Of a DNA stretch of 35,024 nucleotides, positions 1 through 9,900 are shown piece after piece. Under the pieces are notes generated by a model, which saw only the letters and a program-made list of their open reading frames with translations, ran no database searches and was not told the origin of the DNA. Positions within the stretch are counted from its first letter, which is position 1, and every line of letters starts with the position of its first letter. The stretch lies in the NCBI GenBank assembly GCA_018398765.1, contig JAHBMJ010001145.1, forward strand, positions 1-35,024, in the 5' to 3' direction. Position numbers and translations under genes: made by a program. This stretch comes from Chromera velia (Eukaryota > Sar > Chromeraceae).

Positions 1-4
1 CCCC

Positions 5-45
<41 letters not shown>

Positions 46-48
46 TGC
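1..48. repeat. (CT)n(GT)n microsatellite abutting a 3' splice site
   Basis: A run of CT dinucleotides (about 5-28) passes directly into GT dinucleotides (about 29-46) and then into a short linker ending in GCAG at 57-60. The coding exon of the MYND gene starts at 61. The repeat therefore sits where the polypyrimidine tract of the intron should be. The same arrangement recurs before other exons in this window. Confidence 0.9.
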
Positions 49-60
49 ATGTGCGTGCAG

Positions 61-664
61 GCAAAGCAGAGGTGCAGTCGATGCAAGGAGGAGTGGTACT
101 GCTCGAGGGAGTGCCAGGTGAGGGAGGCCCTCCATGCAGGGGGGCGAGGGAGCCAAAGGGAAAAATTAAGGGATCTGCAGGGAAAAACAGGAACATGAAA
201 GGGAAGCGAAAAAGGGGGAGCCCCGTGTTTCTTTCTTTTCTTGAACATCTAGTCCGGTTGCTTTGTCGGCTCTAGCTGTTTTACATTGAAGGGTACAACA
301 GTGAAGAAACTGATCGTGCAACCACAAAGCACGGAGTCTGGAGGAGTTTTTTTTTTTTTTTTTCTATTGCTTTCAAGGTTCCCGTGTCAGTATGATTTGG
401 GTCATCCGTTCATGTTTTTCTGCAATGCCATCTATTTTTTTTTTTCAGGTGCGTGACTGGAAGGAGAACAACCACAAGCGGCTGTGCGACGCCCTGGCAG
501 AGCGACAGGCACTTCAGGAACAGCAGAAGGCTGAGAAGGAAAAGAATGCGGGGGCTCTCGGTACACTGGTCGAGCCTGGCTCCTCTGCAGCCCCGCTCAT
601 TCAGGAAATCTCATCGGATCATGACAGAAAGGCTTCCACTGTCTCTGGATTCCCCGCCAATTAA
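61..664 (+). CDS. MYND-type zinc finger protein, C-terminal two exons (5' partial)
   Basis: Two exons are supported: 61-117 and 449-664, stop TAA at 662-664. The intron (118-448) starts GTGAGG and ends in a T-rich tract plus CAG, phase 0. The first exon reads KQRCSRCKEEWYCSRECQ and the second continues VRDWKENNHKRLC. Together they give the second half of a MYND finger: Cys-x2-Cys, then YCSxxCQ, then His-x3-Cys. The first Cys pair of the finger would lie in an exon before the window. MYND fingers bind short proline-containing peptides and occur in SMYD methyltransferases, MSS51-like and many scaffold proteins. After the finger come a charged helix rich in E, K and Q (likely coiled coil) and a short Ser-rich tail. 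A C-terminal finger does not say which protein family this is. The splice phase restores the motif exactly, so the joining is well supported. Confidence 0.82.
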
Positions 665-1422
665 CTTCTATTCAAAGATGAATATTTGCGGAAAAAAAGA
701 ATGCCACTGATCGTAGCATCGATCTAAATTATAGTTTCATGTGAATTAGTGTCACGTAATAGTGTGAATCAAAAATAAGAAAGTGAAACACTAACTAAAA
801 TATATCATTATGTGACATGATGATGATGATTGAGGGTTAAATCATAAATCTAGCAACGCCAAATCCCAAACCACTGACAAGGCTTTGAAGACAACCCAGA
901 GCATACATTCATGGGGGAGGGGGGGGGGGATAAGGAAGCTTGTATGCGAGTTGGATCAATTCGCCTTAACTTGCCTGATTGACATAATGAACCTTCTTGA
1001 GACACTCTACTAGCGCTTTAGAACCGCTTCTAGGCAGGATTGTGCACAACAACAACACCATATCACATTATAATTATTGTTCTAATTTAGAACAACTTGA
1101 ATGAACCATCCAATTGGCAGGGTTAGCGTTTGGACAAAAGATTCTGATTATTATTATACATGCTGTTTAAAGTGGGGGGGGGTAGGGGGGCCGCCCCCCC
1201 ACGCCCCCTACGGCCCGCGCGCGCGGAGGGGGGCGTGCCCCCCCCAGACGTTCTATAGGGCCGAAGTTCGATCGCATGCACGCGATCAAAACTAGCTCCG
1301 GCCCACTGACTGACCTGCATGCACACGTTGTGACAGAGATGGACATCGGTGGTGGTCCGACGACAACGTCAAATCAAATCCACACAGCCAGACTTGTCTG
1401 ACACAGTCCGACCGTCTACACG
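665..1422. other. Intergenic spacer with G/C-run hairpin region
   Basis: No coding potential is seen. The first 500 bases are A+T-rich. A stretch of G and C homopolymer runs at about 1172-1250 contains an imperfect inverted repeat (cacgccccct against aggggggcgtg) around a GCGCGCGCGG loop. It is followed by a compact hairpin at 1258-1304. These lie about 120-250 bases upstream of the start codon of the histidine kinase, so they could be in its promoter or be the remains of a small repeat. Confidence 0.5.
1258..1304. repeat. Compact inverted repeat (hairpin)
   Basis: An outer stem GGGCCG/CGGCCC encloses AGTT/AACT pairing and an inner perfect GATCGC-ATGCAC-GCGATC stem-loop. Stem pairing is seen directly. 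Whether it forms in RNA or DNA, or is a piece of a dispersed element, is not known. Confidence 0.55.
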
Positions 1423-2996
1423 ATGAAGGGGAGTGAAAGGCCACCAGAAGGTCCGATGGCCTCAGAAGACACGGAAGGAATCGGGCCCAGAGTTCTGGTG
1501 CTCCAGAGACAGATGGAAAGAATTTGCAGACCCGTTGCTCTTCTCTTTGGACCAGCCGGCCTTCTGCTTTCTTCCCTCGTCTGGGCTTCAGAGGTTGTGA
1601 GTGGATTGACCGCTTTTGCGGGGTGTTGCAGCATGTTCATGGTTGGGTTTGCACCCACACTAGCACTCCGATGGAAAGGCCAGATGGACACCATTGTGTG
1701 TCTCGCACTGTGTCTCTACTGTTCCTTTTGTGCACTGGCAGTTGCGGAGCCAACTGCGCCCGAGAATGCCTCCAAAATGCTGGTGCACCATGGGGCCTCC
1801 TTCTTCTCCTGTGTTGCTGTCGGCAGTATTTTTCATCTCTCGCATCGCGCGTTTCTGGTCTATCTGACAAACCTTCTTCTGGGATTTGTCCTCATGAGAC
1901 TGCGGTTCGTGAACAGGTACGGGTCTCCGGACGAGCATAGTGACACCCTGGCCATAGCTGTGTTCGGGGCAGGAGTCTCAGCCGTACTCAGGTCAGGCAA
2001 TTTGCATGTTGACTTGCATGCATGTGCATGTGTCTCTGCATGGGGTGCGGGAGAGAGAAAACAGGATGGGCGGCGGGACAGATGGGGAAAGCATATCCTG
2101 CTTGTGGTGCGAGTTGTTTTGCTCACTGCTTACACTGGCTTCTCGATTTGACCGTACATAGTTACCTGTCTTTTAATCTCTGTTTCCTCCTCACTCTTTC
2201 TCTCGTCCATGTGTGTGTGTGTGTGTGTGTGTGTCTGTATGTACGTATGTACGTATGTGAATACAGAGGCACATACGCACAAGGCACATGAATTGCCGAT
2301 TTGAGGCTGCACTGTTCTCCATCCGTTCTGCACTGTTTGTCCTGCCTGCTGTTCTCCCTCTCCCTCTCTCACTTTTCAGACATTCCAAGAATGTGACGTT
2401 TGAGACTGCCATCGAGTACATGCGGATGCGCCAGGAGGCAGAGGGCCAGAGAACCTCCTTCCTCTCCTACATCATGCACGAAGTCAGGAACCCCCTCTCT
2501 GCGGCCTGCCTGCTCATCTGTGAACAAAGAGAGCTGCTCGAGGAGATGAAGACGATAGTCGGAAAGTCGCAAGAAGGAGCGGCAGTGCTGGGCAGGGTGC
2601 AGTGCCTAGCCGTCTCTCTGCAGTCGTTGACAGACACGACCCAGTCTGCCATGAGTCAGATGACGGTGGTATGCAACGACGTCCTGCACCTTGAGAAACT
2701 GGCAAGCGGAAGATTCGAATTTGAATTCACAGCCAACAGCATCACGAGGTTCTTCAACACCATCGCCAGAGAGTAGTGCTCAGTGATGCAGACAAAGGGA
2801 CTCAAGTTCGAGACGGTTGTCTTTGTGGACCAATCAATTGAGCAGAATGAGAAAGAGAACCCAGTGCTCGTGTGGGCAGACTTTCAGAGACTTAGACAGG
2901 TAGGTGGACTCATTTTCTGGCTTTGCAGTTTTGGGATCTTTCTGTTAGTGTGTTCGCCCGTCCATTCACCGGCTTTCTTTCTTTCTTCCTTCCTTC

Positions 2997-3029
<33 letters not shown>

Positions 3030-3105
3030 TTCCTTTCTTTCTTTCTTTCTTTCTTTCTTTCCTTTCTTTCTTTCTTTCTTTCTTCCTCCTTCCTTCCTTC
3101 CTTCC

Positions 3106-3136
<31 letters not shown>

Positions 3137-5305
3137 TCCTTCCTTCCTTCCTTCCTTCCTTTCTTTCTTTCTTTCTTTCTTTCTTCCTTCCTTCCTTTCT
3201 TTCTTTTTGTTTTTTCTTTATATTTTTCGCTCTCTCTGTTGAGTGGAAAGTTCTCCCGGAGCATGTATGTGCGCGTCTGTCTATACGTGCGTGCGAGCTC
3301 TTGTCGCTTCGAATGAGAGTGTCTGACTTACTTGACAGATTGATACGCGAAACCTGCGTTACTAGGCCGCCACAAGGAAGCTTATGCACTGCCTGCATTG
3401 CCAAGGAAGGATGGAAAACATTGCTTGCACTCTCGCTTGTCAATTCATTTCTTCCTTCCTTTCCGCTTGTCGACACCATTCTGTCCAAAGTGTGTAACTT
3501 TGTGTTTTTCTTTATGTCTGCATGTGTGTATGTATTTATGTATGAGTGTGTGTGTATGTGTACCGGTGCCTGTGCATGTGCACGCCTATGTATGTGTGTG
3601 CTTCTCCAATCAGGTTGTCGACAATCTCCTCTCCAACGCCCGGAAGTTCACACCCAAGAACGGAAAAGTAGTTCTCCGTCTTAAGGTCTCTCTGCTGCAC
3701 CCCTCACCCAAGTATACCCCCGGCAATTGCCAGCACGCGTCGCAGCTGCCTGAATTCGTCTTTGCGTCTCCAGGCAGTGACTCCGAGCCGTCTCCTTCAC
3801 TTTCCAGTCTGAGCAGATCCTCACCTAGAGTGCAGTGGGTTCGTGTGAGGATAGAGGTGAGGGACAGCGGTGTGGGGCTGGAGAAGGACGAGCTCGCCAA
3901 GTTGTTCAAACCCGACTCCCAGATCAGGGCGGGACAGCAGCAGAATGGGGGGGGGACTGGTTTGGGTCTCTGCATCTCTCGCACGCTTGCAGAGGCTCAC
4001 TGTGGGGGGAAGGTGGGAGTGGAGAGCGAGGGCAGAGGGACGGGAACAGCGTTCTGGTTGGAGTTTGATTCCCCTCTCGGAGAAGAGACTGCAGATTATG
4101 TTGAGGCAAAAGGGGGAAACGGGTCGAATGAGGCGGTGGAGACAGAAGGCGGAGTTGTGGAGAATTTGCACGTCGGTCAAGAGAAAGAGATGGGAGAGAA
4201 CGAGGTCGTCATGAAGGATGGAAAAGAAGCAGAGGAAGGGACAGACAAAGAAGAAACGACAGACGACGGCCGATCGACGTGTCTGTCTGGTGCTTCTCCC
4301 GTCTCTCCGTCTCGTGGAGATGGCAAGTTGAGCTATACTTTCATCTACTCGAGCCCTTTGAATGATATGATCCGCCCGGACTCCTCGAACAAGAAAACCA
4401 CTCCCTCTCAATCCTCCATTTGGACTTGGAAGAAGCCGCTTCCAACAGAGCCATTCCGAGAATCCCCCCGTCTCCGATCCCAATCATCATCCCGACGGCT
4501 TCATAGCACGCCCTCTTTTTTGTCCTCAAGTAAAGCTGTGAGAGTCCTACAGAGTCTGAAAAAGCCTCCCTCAAGCTCCACTTCCACCGTCTCGTCTCTT
4601 GCGTCTCTATCCCGTCTCCTCCACGGAGTCAGACGGATGTCTGTGGGGGACCCGATACCCTCAGGGGCCCCGGCAAAAAGGCCCACTCCCCCTCAGAGAA
4701 CCTTCACGGCAGACGTCCTGGTCGTAGACGACAACGCCATGTGCCAGCTAGCCGTCTCCCTGGCCCTCCGTCGCATGGGTCTGTCTGTCGAGGTTGCCGA
4801 GGACGGGGCAGCCGCTCTCTCCCGCTTTACTGACAAGAGAGAGAGGTACCGCCTGGTTCTGATGGATCGCAACATGCCGAACCTGGAGGGCCCGGAGGCC
4901 ATCAAAGCCATCACTGCGCACCTTCAGAAGGAAGCCGGGAACAAAACCCAACAGCAGGCCCCGGGGAAGGGGGGGAAGAAGACAACCGGAGCAGACGGAG
5001 AAGAGACCAGAAAGAGGCAGGAAAAGGGGGACAGCAGTAAACCAGTGGATCATGGGAAGTTTCTCTGCATGAATGAGGTTGAAGAGTCAACCTCTCCCCA
5101 CGATCATCCATGTGCTCTGCCGTCTCTTGTTTGTCCGGCCGTTTCTCTTCCGATCTTTCTCGGCCTGACTGGACAGACACACGACACAAACGCCTTCCGT
5201 CAGGCCGGGGCCCTGGACGTCGTCTTGAAACCCGTCACTCCCAAGACCCTCCAGTCGGTCTTCGAGAAGATCAAATTCCAACCTCGATCAGTCGCCTCAA
5301 ACTAA
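1423..5305 (+). CDS. Membrane hybrid histidine kinase with C-terminal receiver domain, one in-frame TAG
   Basis: Exons 1423-1991, 2380-2899 and 3614-5305 join in phase (2, then 0) to 926 residues, with a TAG codon at position 322 (2774-2776). Residues about 30-190 carry five or six hydrophobic segments, so it is a membrane sensor with no recognisable extracellular ligand domain. Then comes a HisKA domain with H-box HEVRNPL and phospho-acceptor His223. The HATPase domain has N-box NLLSNARKF (about 367), G1 DSGVGL (about 447) and G2 GTGLGL (about 477). A Ser- and acid-rich linker of about 200 residues leads to a receiver domain (about 730-915) with acidic pair VVDDN, phospho-acceptor Asp781 in MDRNMP, Thr882 and Lys902 in LKPV. 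All key catalytic residues are kept. By family knowledge it autophosphorylates on His and passes phosphate to its own Asp, usually onward through an HPt protein. The stop lies between HisKA and HATPase and the frame continues unchanged after it. That suggests readthrough, editing, a recent nonsense mutation or an assembly error. Confidence 0.85.
2211..2234. repeat. (GT)n microsatellite in intron 1 of the hybrid histidine kinase
   Basis: Twelve uninterrupted GT units are seen. They lie in the intron 1992-2379, about 145 bases before the acceptor. Confidence 0.9.
2970..3211. repeat. (CTTT)n/(CCTT)n polypyrimidine tract in intron 2 of the hybrid histidine kinase
   Basis: About 240 bases of almost pure pyrimidine on the + strand, built from CTTT and CCTT units with a few CTC interruptions. 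It lies in the 714-base intron 2900-3613. Open frames across it are repeat artefacts (poly Phe/Leu/Ser on +, poly Lys/Glu/Arg on -). Such mirror-like purine-pyrimidine tracts can form triplex DNA. Confidence 0.92.
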
Positions 5306-5582
5306 GCGACATGGGAAGATTGCGACCGACTGACTGTCTGAATGTCTGTCTGACTGCCTCGATCACGACGTGCAGGGGGGCAGAGAGTACTGTATAACAC
5401 CCTAAAGGCAATGGCTAAAAATTAGTAAAAAAAGACTAGAAAAAAGAAACAGAAAATAATCTTCTTAATATGCAAACTCTTTAGTCAGTGTTTACTTTAA
5501 TTTTAAACTTGAAGGTTTTTTTAAATGACAATTTATTAGTGAAACTGTTTACCTCAGTGCCTTTGGCTACTTCGATCCCTAT
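5306..5582. other. 3' flank of the histidine kinase gene
   Basis: No gene is visible. The sequence becomes A+T-rich from about 5400 and leads into the foldback element. Confidence 0.5.
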
Positions 5583-5936
5583 AAAAATGAGTAAAATTAC
5601 AAATAAATTTAATTAATAATAATTAAGTGAATTTCCATGATTTTACATAATTTTACGTGAATTTAAGTGAATTTACAAATGAATTTTGTGTGTAAATTCA
5701 CTGTGAAATTAGATTTTTAAATTCATTTCAAAATAAATTGAGAGCTTTTTACATACAAATTAATTAATGTAAATTCACTTATATTCATTTCACAGTGAAT
5801 TTAAAACTAAATTCATTAGTGAATTTATACTTAAAATTCATTTGTAAATTCACGTAAACTCACGTAAATTCATCTAAATTCACTGCTTAAATTCATGTAA
5901 ATTCACTTAAATTTATTTGTAAATTCACTCATTTTT
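5583..5936. repeat. A+T-rich foldback palindrome, about 354 bp
   Basis: The left arm begins aaaaatgagt and the right arm ends in its reverse complement. Reading the right arm backwards gives the same order of gtgaattta, acaaataaattt and acgtgaattta motifs as the left arm, with scattered differences. The centre is near 5760 and each arm is about 175 bases. Both arms are themselves built of degenerate tandem units of the type GTGAATTTA(A/C). No coding capacity is seen. This fits a foldback or MITE-like element, or a locally inverted tandem array. Confidence 0.7.
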
Positions 5937-6340
5937 GCTACTGACAGGTTTCAATCAATCTAGCAATGATTAAGACTAGCAATCATTGTCAACCAATCAT
6001 TTCAAATCCTTTCTATCCTAGCTCTTATCACTACTACGCCTTTGGATACTATGTAGGCCGGATACTATTAAAAACTCAAACACTCACTGACACTCGATCA
6101 GGTTAATGCACAGTCAGCTAGACGTATAACGTACTAGATAACGTACCTACGGCATAGGAGCTAGCACAAGAGCGGCCACACGTGATGTTCTGTTTCTAGT
6201 TTTTGTTCTTGTTTTGGGGCAGATAATTCAGACTGTCAGTGGAAAATTGGAAATGTGACCGAATGACTCCAGGAATTAATGACTCCATTGACTCGGGATT
6301 CGACATTAGTCTACAAAAGATTCATGTACCGCCTCTCGCT
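5937..6340. other. Intergenic spacer
   Basis: No gene, RNA or clear repeat is seen apart from a faint echo of the palindrome's flank (cctttggatact near 6040 against cctttggctact near 5565). Confidence 0.4.
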
Positions 6341-7519
6341 CTACTCAATACACATCTTGAATATTCCCGTCTCCTTGTCCTTCCAGACACTCTCCAGCGC
6401 CATCCGTCTTTCTTCAAGCGCTGGATTGACCTCCTTGCACTTCCCTATGAGTGCCTTTAGAAGCTCTAAGCGCGTGAATCCAGTCGCCCCCTCGGACGCG
6501 TGCACTGCAACAACTCTCTCGACACTGTTGGGCATCCACCGGTCGTACAGAACATCGATGGACGGTGCGTGGATCACCACTTCATCGGGTTTTTCGAGAA
6601 GATGAGAGTCTTTTTTCAGGTACTCATCACAAAACCCTGCGTACGGCCAGGGACCGTATTCGTCTTCTTCGTCGGAGTCCACGAAATCCCCTTCTGCCAG
6701 GGGCTCGTGGAGAGTAGAGAAGTTCACGAGGTTCTCCTTTGGGGCAGGTTCCTCGCGGGGGTGGAAAACCTGATTGCGTTTGCAGCTCGTACTGATGGAT
6801 TGTCCCAGACAGTATATGCCTGAACGAAGGTTGAACGTCACATCGTAGAAGGACATCGCTTGGAAAACCTCGTCCTTTGTTTCTGCATCCTTCGCATACC
6901 CCAACGCCTTCAGAGCATCGATCCTCTCTTCTGTCCAGTATTCCAACCAGCGATCAAACAGACTCTTTGCAAACGCGTGTCTTGTTCTACCCTTCACTGT
7001 CAGGTCCTCGTAATTCTCAGATGCAGTAGCGCTGTTCCTCCAAGTGGATATGCGCACTTTGATTTCGTCTGTCGTGAGAATTTCATCGTCTGGCTTACTC
7101 TCGATCAGAGAAAGGGCATGCTGGAGACCTTCAGGGGACGGACCCTTTTGGGCGAAAACGTCTTGAAAGTCCCACTTGCTCTTGAAGAGACACAGACCAA
7201 TGGAGAAGAAACCGTTGCCCCTCCCTTTAGCAAACGCACACGAGTCCAACGAGTCCACCCACTTTTCGTCCACCACTGTAAGTCTGCTGTGACTTTTACG
7301 CATTTCCGTCTTTGCGTCCTCTAGGTTATCCGTCGTCGTTATGAACAGACAGTCTTCGGTGTCTCGCACGTGATCGATCATTCGCCCGCTGTGCTTTTCA
7401 ACGAACGTTGTCAGAGAACGGACCTTTTCGGGATCACTGCTCACGAGAGGACACAGACAGACAACCTTGTGCCGAAGTGCCCTGCTCCAAGCAGTCGATG
7501 CTGCCCCAGACTCTGGCAT
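6341..7519 (-). CDS. BRCT-like domain protein, function unknown
   Basis: Single open frame of 392 aa, ATG at 7517-7519, TAG at 6341-6343, with no splice signals needed. Residues about 17-105 look like a BRCT domain: an initial hydrophobic strand (KVVCLCPLVSS), a middle strand (DCLFITT) and the typical closing helix with Trp (VVDEKWVDSLDSC). BRCT domains bind phosphopeptides or DNA ends in repair proteins. The middle (about 120-270) is a charged helical region I do not recognise, followed by an acidic patch DSDEEDEYG. The last 80 residues contain a strand, a short turn, then GFTRLELLKAL and a charged helix. This layout faintly resembles a short C-terminal module seen in proteins of large algal DNA viruses, a weak resemblance from memory only. 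No neighbours suggest a pathway. The BRCT call is moderate; the tail is speculative. Confidence 0.62.
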   Translation of the reverse strand: MPESGAASTAWSRALRHKVVCLCPLVSSDPEKVRSLTTFVEKHSGRMIDHVRDTEDCLFITTTDNLEDAKTEMRKSHSRLTVVDEKWVDSLDSCAFAKGRGNGFFSIGLCLFKSKWDFQDVFAQKGPSPEGLQHALSLIESKPDDEILTTDEIKVRISTWRNSATASENYEDLTVKGRTRHAFAKSLFDRWLEYWTEERIDALKALGYAKDAETKDEVFQAMSFYDVTFNLRSGIYCLGQSISTSCKRNQVFHPREEPAPKENLVNFSTLHEPLAEGDFVDSDEEDEYGPWPYAGFCDEYLKKDSHLLEKPDEVVIHAPSIDVLYDRWMPNSVERVVAVHASEGATGFTRLELLKALIGKCKEVNPALEERRMALESVWKDKETGIFKMCIE

Positions 7520-9028
7520 TCCTACTGGAATCTGTCTGGTGTCGGGAATTCAGTCTCAAAGGTCAGTCAACAAAAGCTGATGTGGTGGTCGCCGAACAGC
7601 CGACCCCGCCAGCGGTTTTTTGTCCAGAGAAAAATAATCAATCAATGCTGCCGCCCTACTATAATCTGCTGCCGCTCTTGATCCCGCTTTCGAAATTTGT
7701 TTCATCATGTTTCATACAACGTTCTCGCTATCTTACTCCACCGTATTTCCTTAATGTACACTGTCGAAGTTTGCATGCATGCATGCATGGTACAAAAAAC
7801 CATGCATGCATGCATATATACGAGATACACCCAAGCAGTTGGGTGAGTGCCTCGGGGGGCCCTTTAGGGGGTACGTCCGCAAATTTGATTGATGCGCACC
7901 ATCGGGGGCTTGGGCATGTCTTGTACAGGTGCATGGGGCGGGGGCCACGGCAACGCGCACGAAGTATACTTTTCGGGACCGCAGATCGAAGTTTGTATCC
8001 CGTCCAGTCTAGTTTGGTCTACTGGCTCCCTTCCGTCCCGTACGGTCTATTGCAATATATTACGGCTAAGTGAGACAATAAGTTCAGTCAGTCAGTACTT
8101 CAGTCCAGTACCTACAGGAGAGAAAGTCTGACAGTCCACCATTCCCACTCCTGGTACTTCTGAATGTTTCTTTCCGATCCAAGTCTCTTTCATTTATTTT
8201 TCTGCATGTATGTGAAGAATTACTTTTTGAGCTCAATTGCACGTTTTGCATTTTGCTCTCAGTTGCTCGCATTCGCGCACGGTCACGCACTTCCTGACCG
8301 GGTCTGACTTTACTGCACGCGGCGGCGGGATATTCCAAGATCGGCACCGCAAGGGCCGAACTTCGGACAGCTAGGCCGCTCAGTTACCAATTTTGTGGTT
8401 ACGGTAGTAGTGTTCCAATGATCGTGGCAGTAGCTAAAAACAGGCAGATTTAGCCATATTTTGAGTCAAACGTCACCTACAAAACCAATTTTAGACTAGT
8501 AAAAATCATATTTTTTGTATTTATCAAAAGTTTATTCTCATAAAACTCAATGTTCATCATTTTATGGCGGAAGTATAACTACTATATCATTATGTATAGC
8601 CTATATTATTTGAGTATAATCATTTTAGAGCTTCAAATTGCTAATAAGTTAAGTAGTTAAGCTTTAATTTAAAATAGGTATAGCAACTGTTTTTACCAGA
8701 GTTTTTGTTTTAACTACTATGGTAGTGGTACACGCCTTCAAATTCGCTGGTTACCATCTCATGGTTACCAAACTGACGGTAACTCGCTACTGGCTAAAAA
8801 GGCTAGTAAACTTTAAAAGGGGCCGGTAGTAACTCCTAACCGTACTATATATATGTGTTACAATGAGAGTTTCTAAAACCTTTTGTATCACAATGATTTA
8901 TGACACAATAATTGTGATTTTAAGAGCTTTTGACCTAGGCTTTTGACTGATTTAATTAAATCACACTTATCTGTGAACAGTATCATATATTATCATAAAT
9001 ATCACTCAGATTCATTCTTATATCATAT
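7520..9028. other. Gene-poor spacer with short hairpins and an A+T-rich segment
   Basis: No convincing gene is seen. 7774-7816 is a long hairpin of ATGC repeats. CCCAAGCAGTTGGG at about 7829-7842 is a small perfect hairpin. G-runs follow at about 7852-7960. From about 8400 to 8940 the sequence is A+T-rich, with repeated words such as ggttac and agtagctaaaaa in both orientations, possibly a decayed foldback element. Confidence 0.45.
7774..7816. repeat. Inverted repeat of CATGCATGCATGCATGGT arms
   Basis: Two arms of about 18 bases, complementary at all but the end position, are separated by the loop acaaaaa. Arms are made of the self-complementary TGCA unit, so each arm can also fold on itself or cruciform with the other. 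Confidence 0.75.
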
Positions 9029-9900
9029 TGTGGAGTCCTACCTTGTAGCTCCGCCCTCTGGACCCTCGCATGCGCTGTATCTGAATGAGCCCACGTGCCG
9101 ACGCCAGGCTCCGCCGCCACGCTTTGCTTCGTACGTGTCGCGCGCATCGATCAAAGTTGTTGGAGTCGAGTCTGACCTTCGCATTCAAACGGATAGCATT
9201 GTTTGAGTCTGGTGTCTGTTTATCATAGATCAAGAGAGCTCTAGAGTCTGAAAGAAAGGAATGAGCAGAAAGTTTCACCGTGCTTGATAGAATGCTAGAT
9301 AGAATGAATCCAGCCAATTGGAATACCTGGTCCAGATTGTGCTAGAACTTAAACTGATGTAGGGATAAACCTTCTATAAACTGTTGCCTGACTGAGTGTT
9401 GCTCACGTTTTTTCTCTAGTAGATCTTTCTAAGGTTCTTATCCTCGCTTTACCTTCTGTTTGGACGCCATAAGGTAGCCAGACAGGAGGGACAAAGCATT
9501 GTGGTGAACGCTCAGCTCAATGAGTCTCGACTTTCGTTTACCTTCTGTGATAGAGATCAGACCTGTCCTTTTGCGCAACAGTTGAAAGCTGATTGCAACG
9601 ATATGGGCGCGGTCAGGCAAAGACCGTGAGTGGGGGAATTCAGCGTCCCCTTGCGTCCCAAGCTGCCTGGAATCCTCTTTTGGAGATCTCTTTAGAGTCT
9701 GATCCTGGACTTTGCCTTTGTCCTTGGGTGGAGAGCCCAAAGATCGTTCGAGGTCGCCAAAGCCGATGGTGGAGACATTGTTTGGTGTTGTTCAGGACTT
9801 CGAGGAGCCTGATTTCATTGAGAATGCCGCCTATGAGCAGATCGCAATCCAAATGGCCAGTAGAGTGCTTTTCTTACCTTTTGATTCTACAACTGTCTCC
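9029..9900. repeat. Dispersed repeat, copy A (about 870 bp)
   Basis: This stretch matches 11627-12499 almost base for base over its full length, with scattered substitutions and small indels. Copy A has an extra ctagatagaatg unit; copy B has an extra segment around 11791-11805. The first ~135 bases (tgtggagtc to gcgcatcgatcaaa) also occur a third time at 11492. Neither terminal inverted repeats nor target-site duplications are obvious, so the class is unknown. Short open frames on both strands are shared by both copies. Confidence 0.85.
9438..9740 (-). pseudogene. Short open frame inside the dispersed repeat, copy A
   Basis: A 100-codon frame whose last 73 codons are repeated nearly identically at 12037-12255. 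The + strand frame over 9712-9900 is also shared (PKPMVETLFGVVQDFEEPDF and onward). Of ten differences I count between the copies in that + strand frame, five are synonymous third-position changes, a weak hint that the + frame was once translated. I recognise no domain in either. It could be an eroded piece of a mobile element's protein or a chance frame. Confidence 0.3.

Noticed and set aside
2749..2791. A 43-base GT...AG mini-intron that would remove the in-frame TAG of the histidine kinase
   Set aside because: Its removal shifts the frame and destroys the conserved sequence that follows, so it cannot explain the stop.
2884..3488. Long open frames on both strands over the (CTTT)n tract
   Set aside because: They are translations of a tetranucleotide repeat in an intron, giving poly Phe/Leu/Ser or poly Lys/Glu/Arg only.
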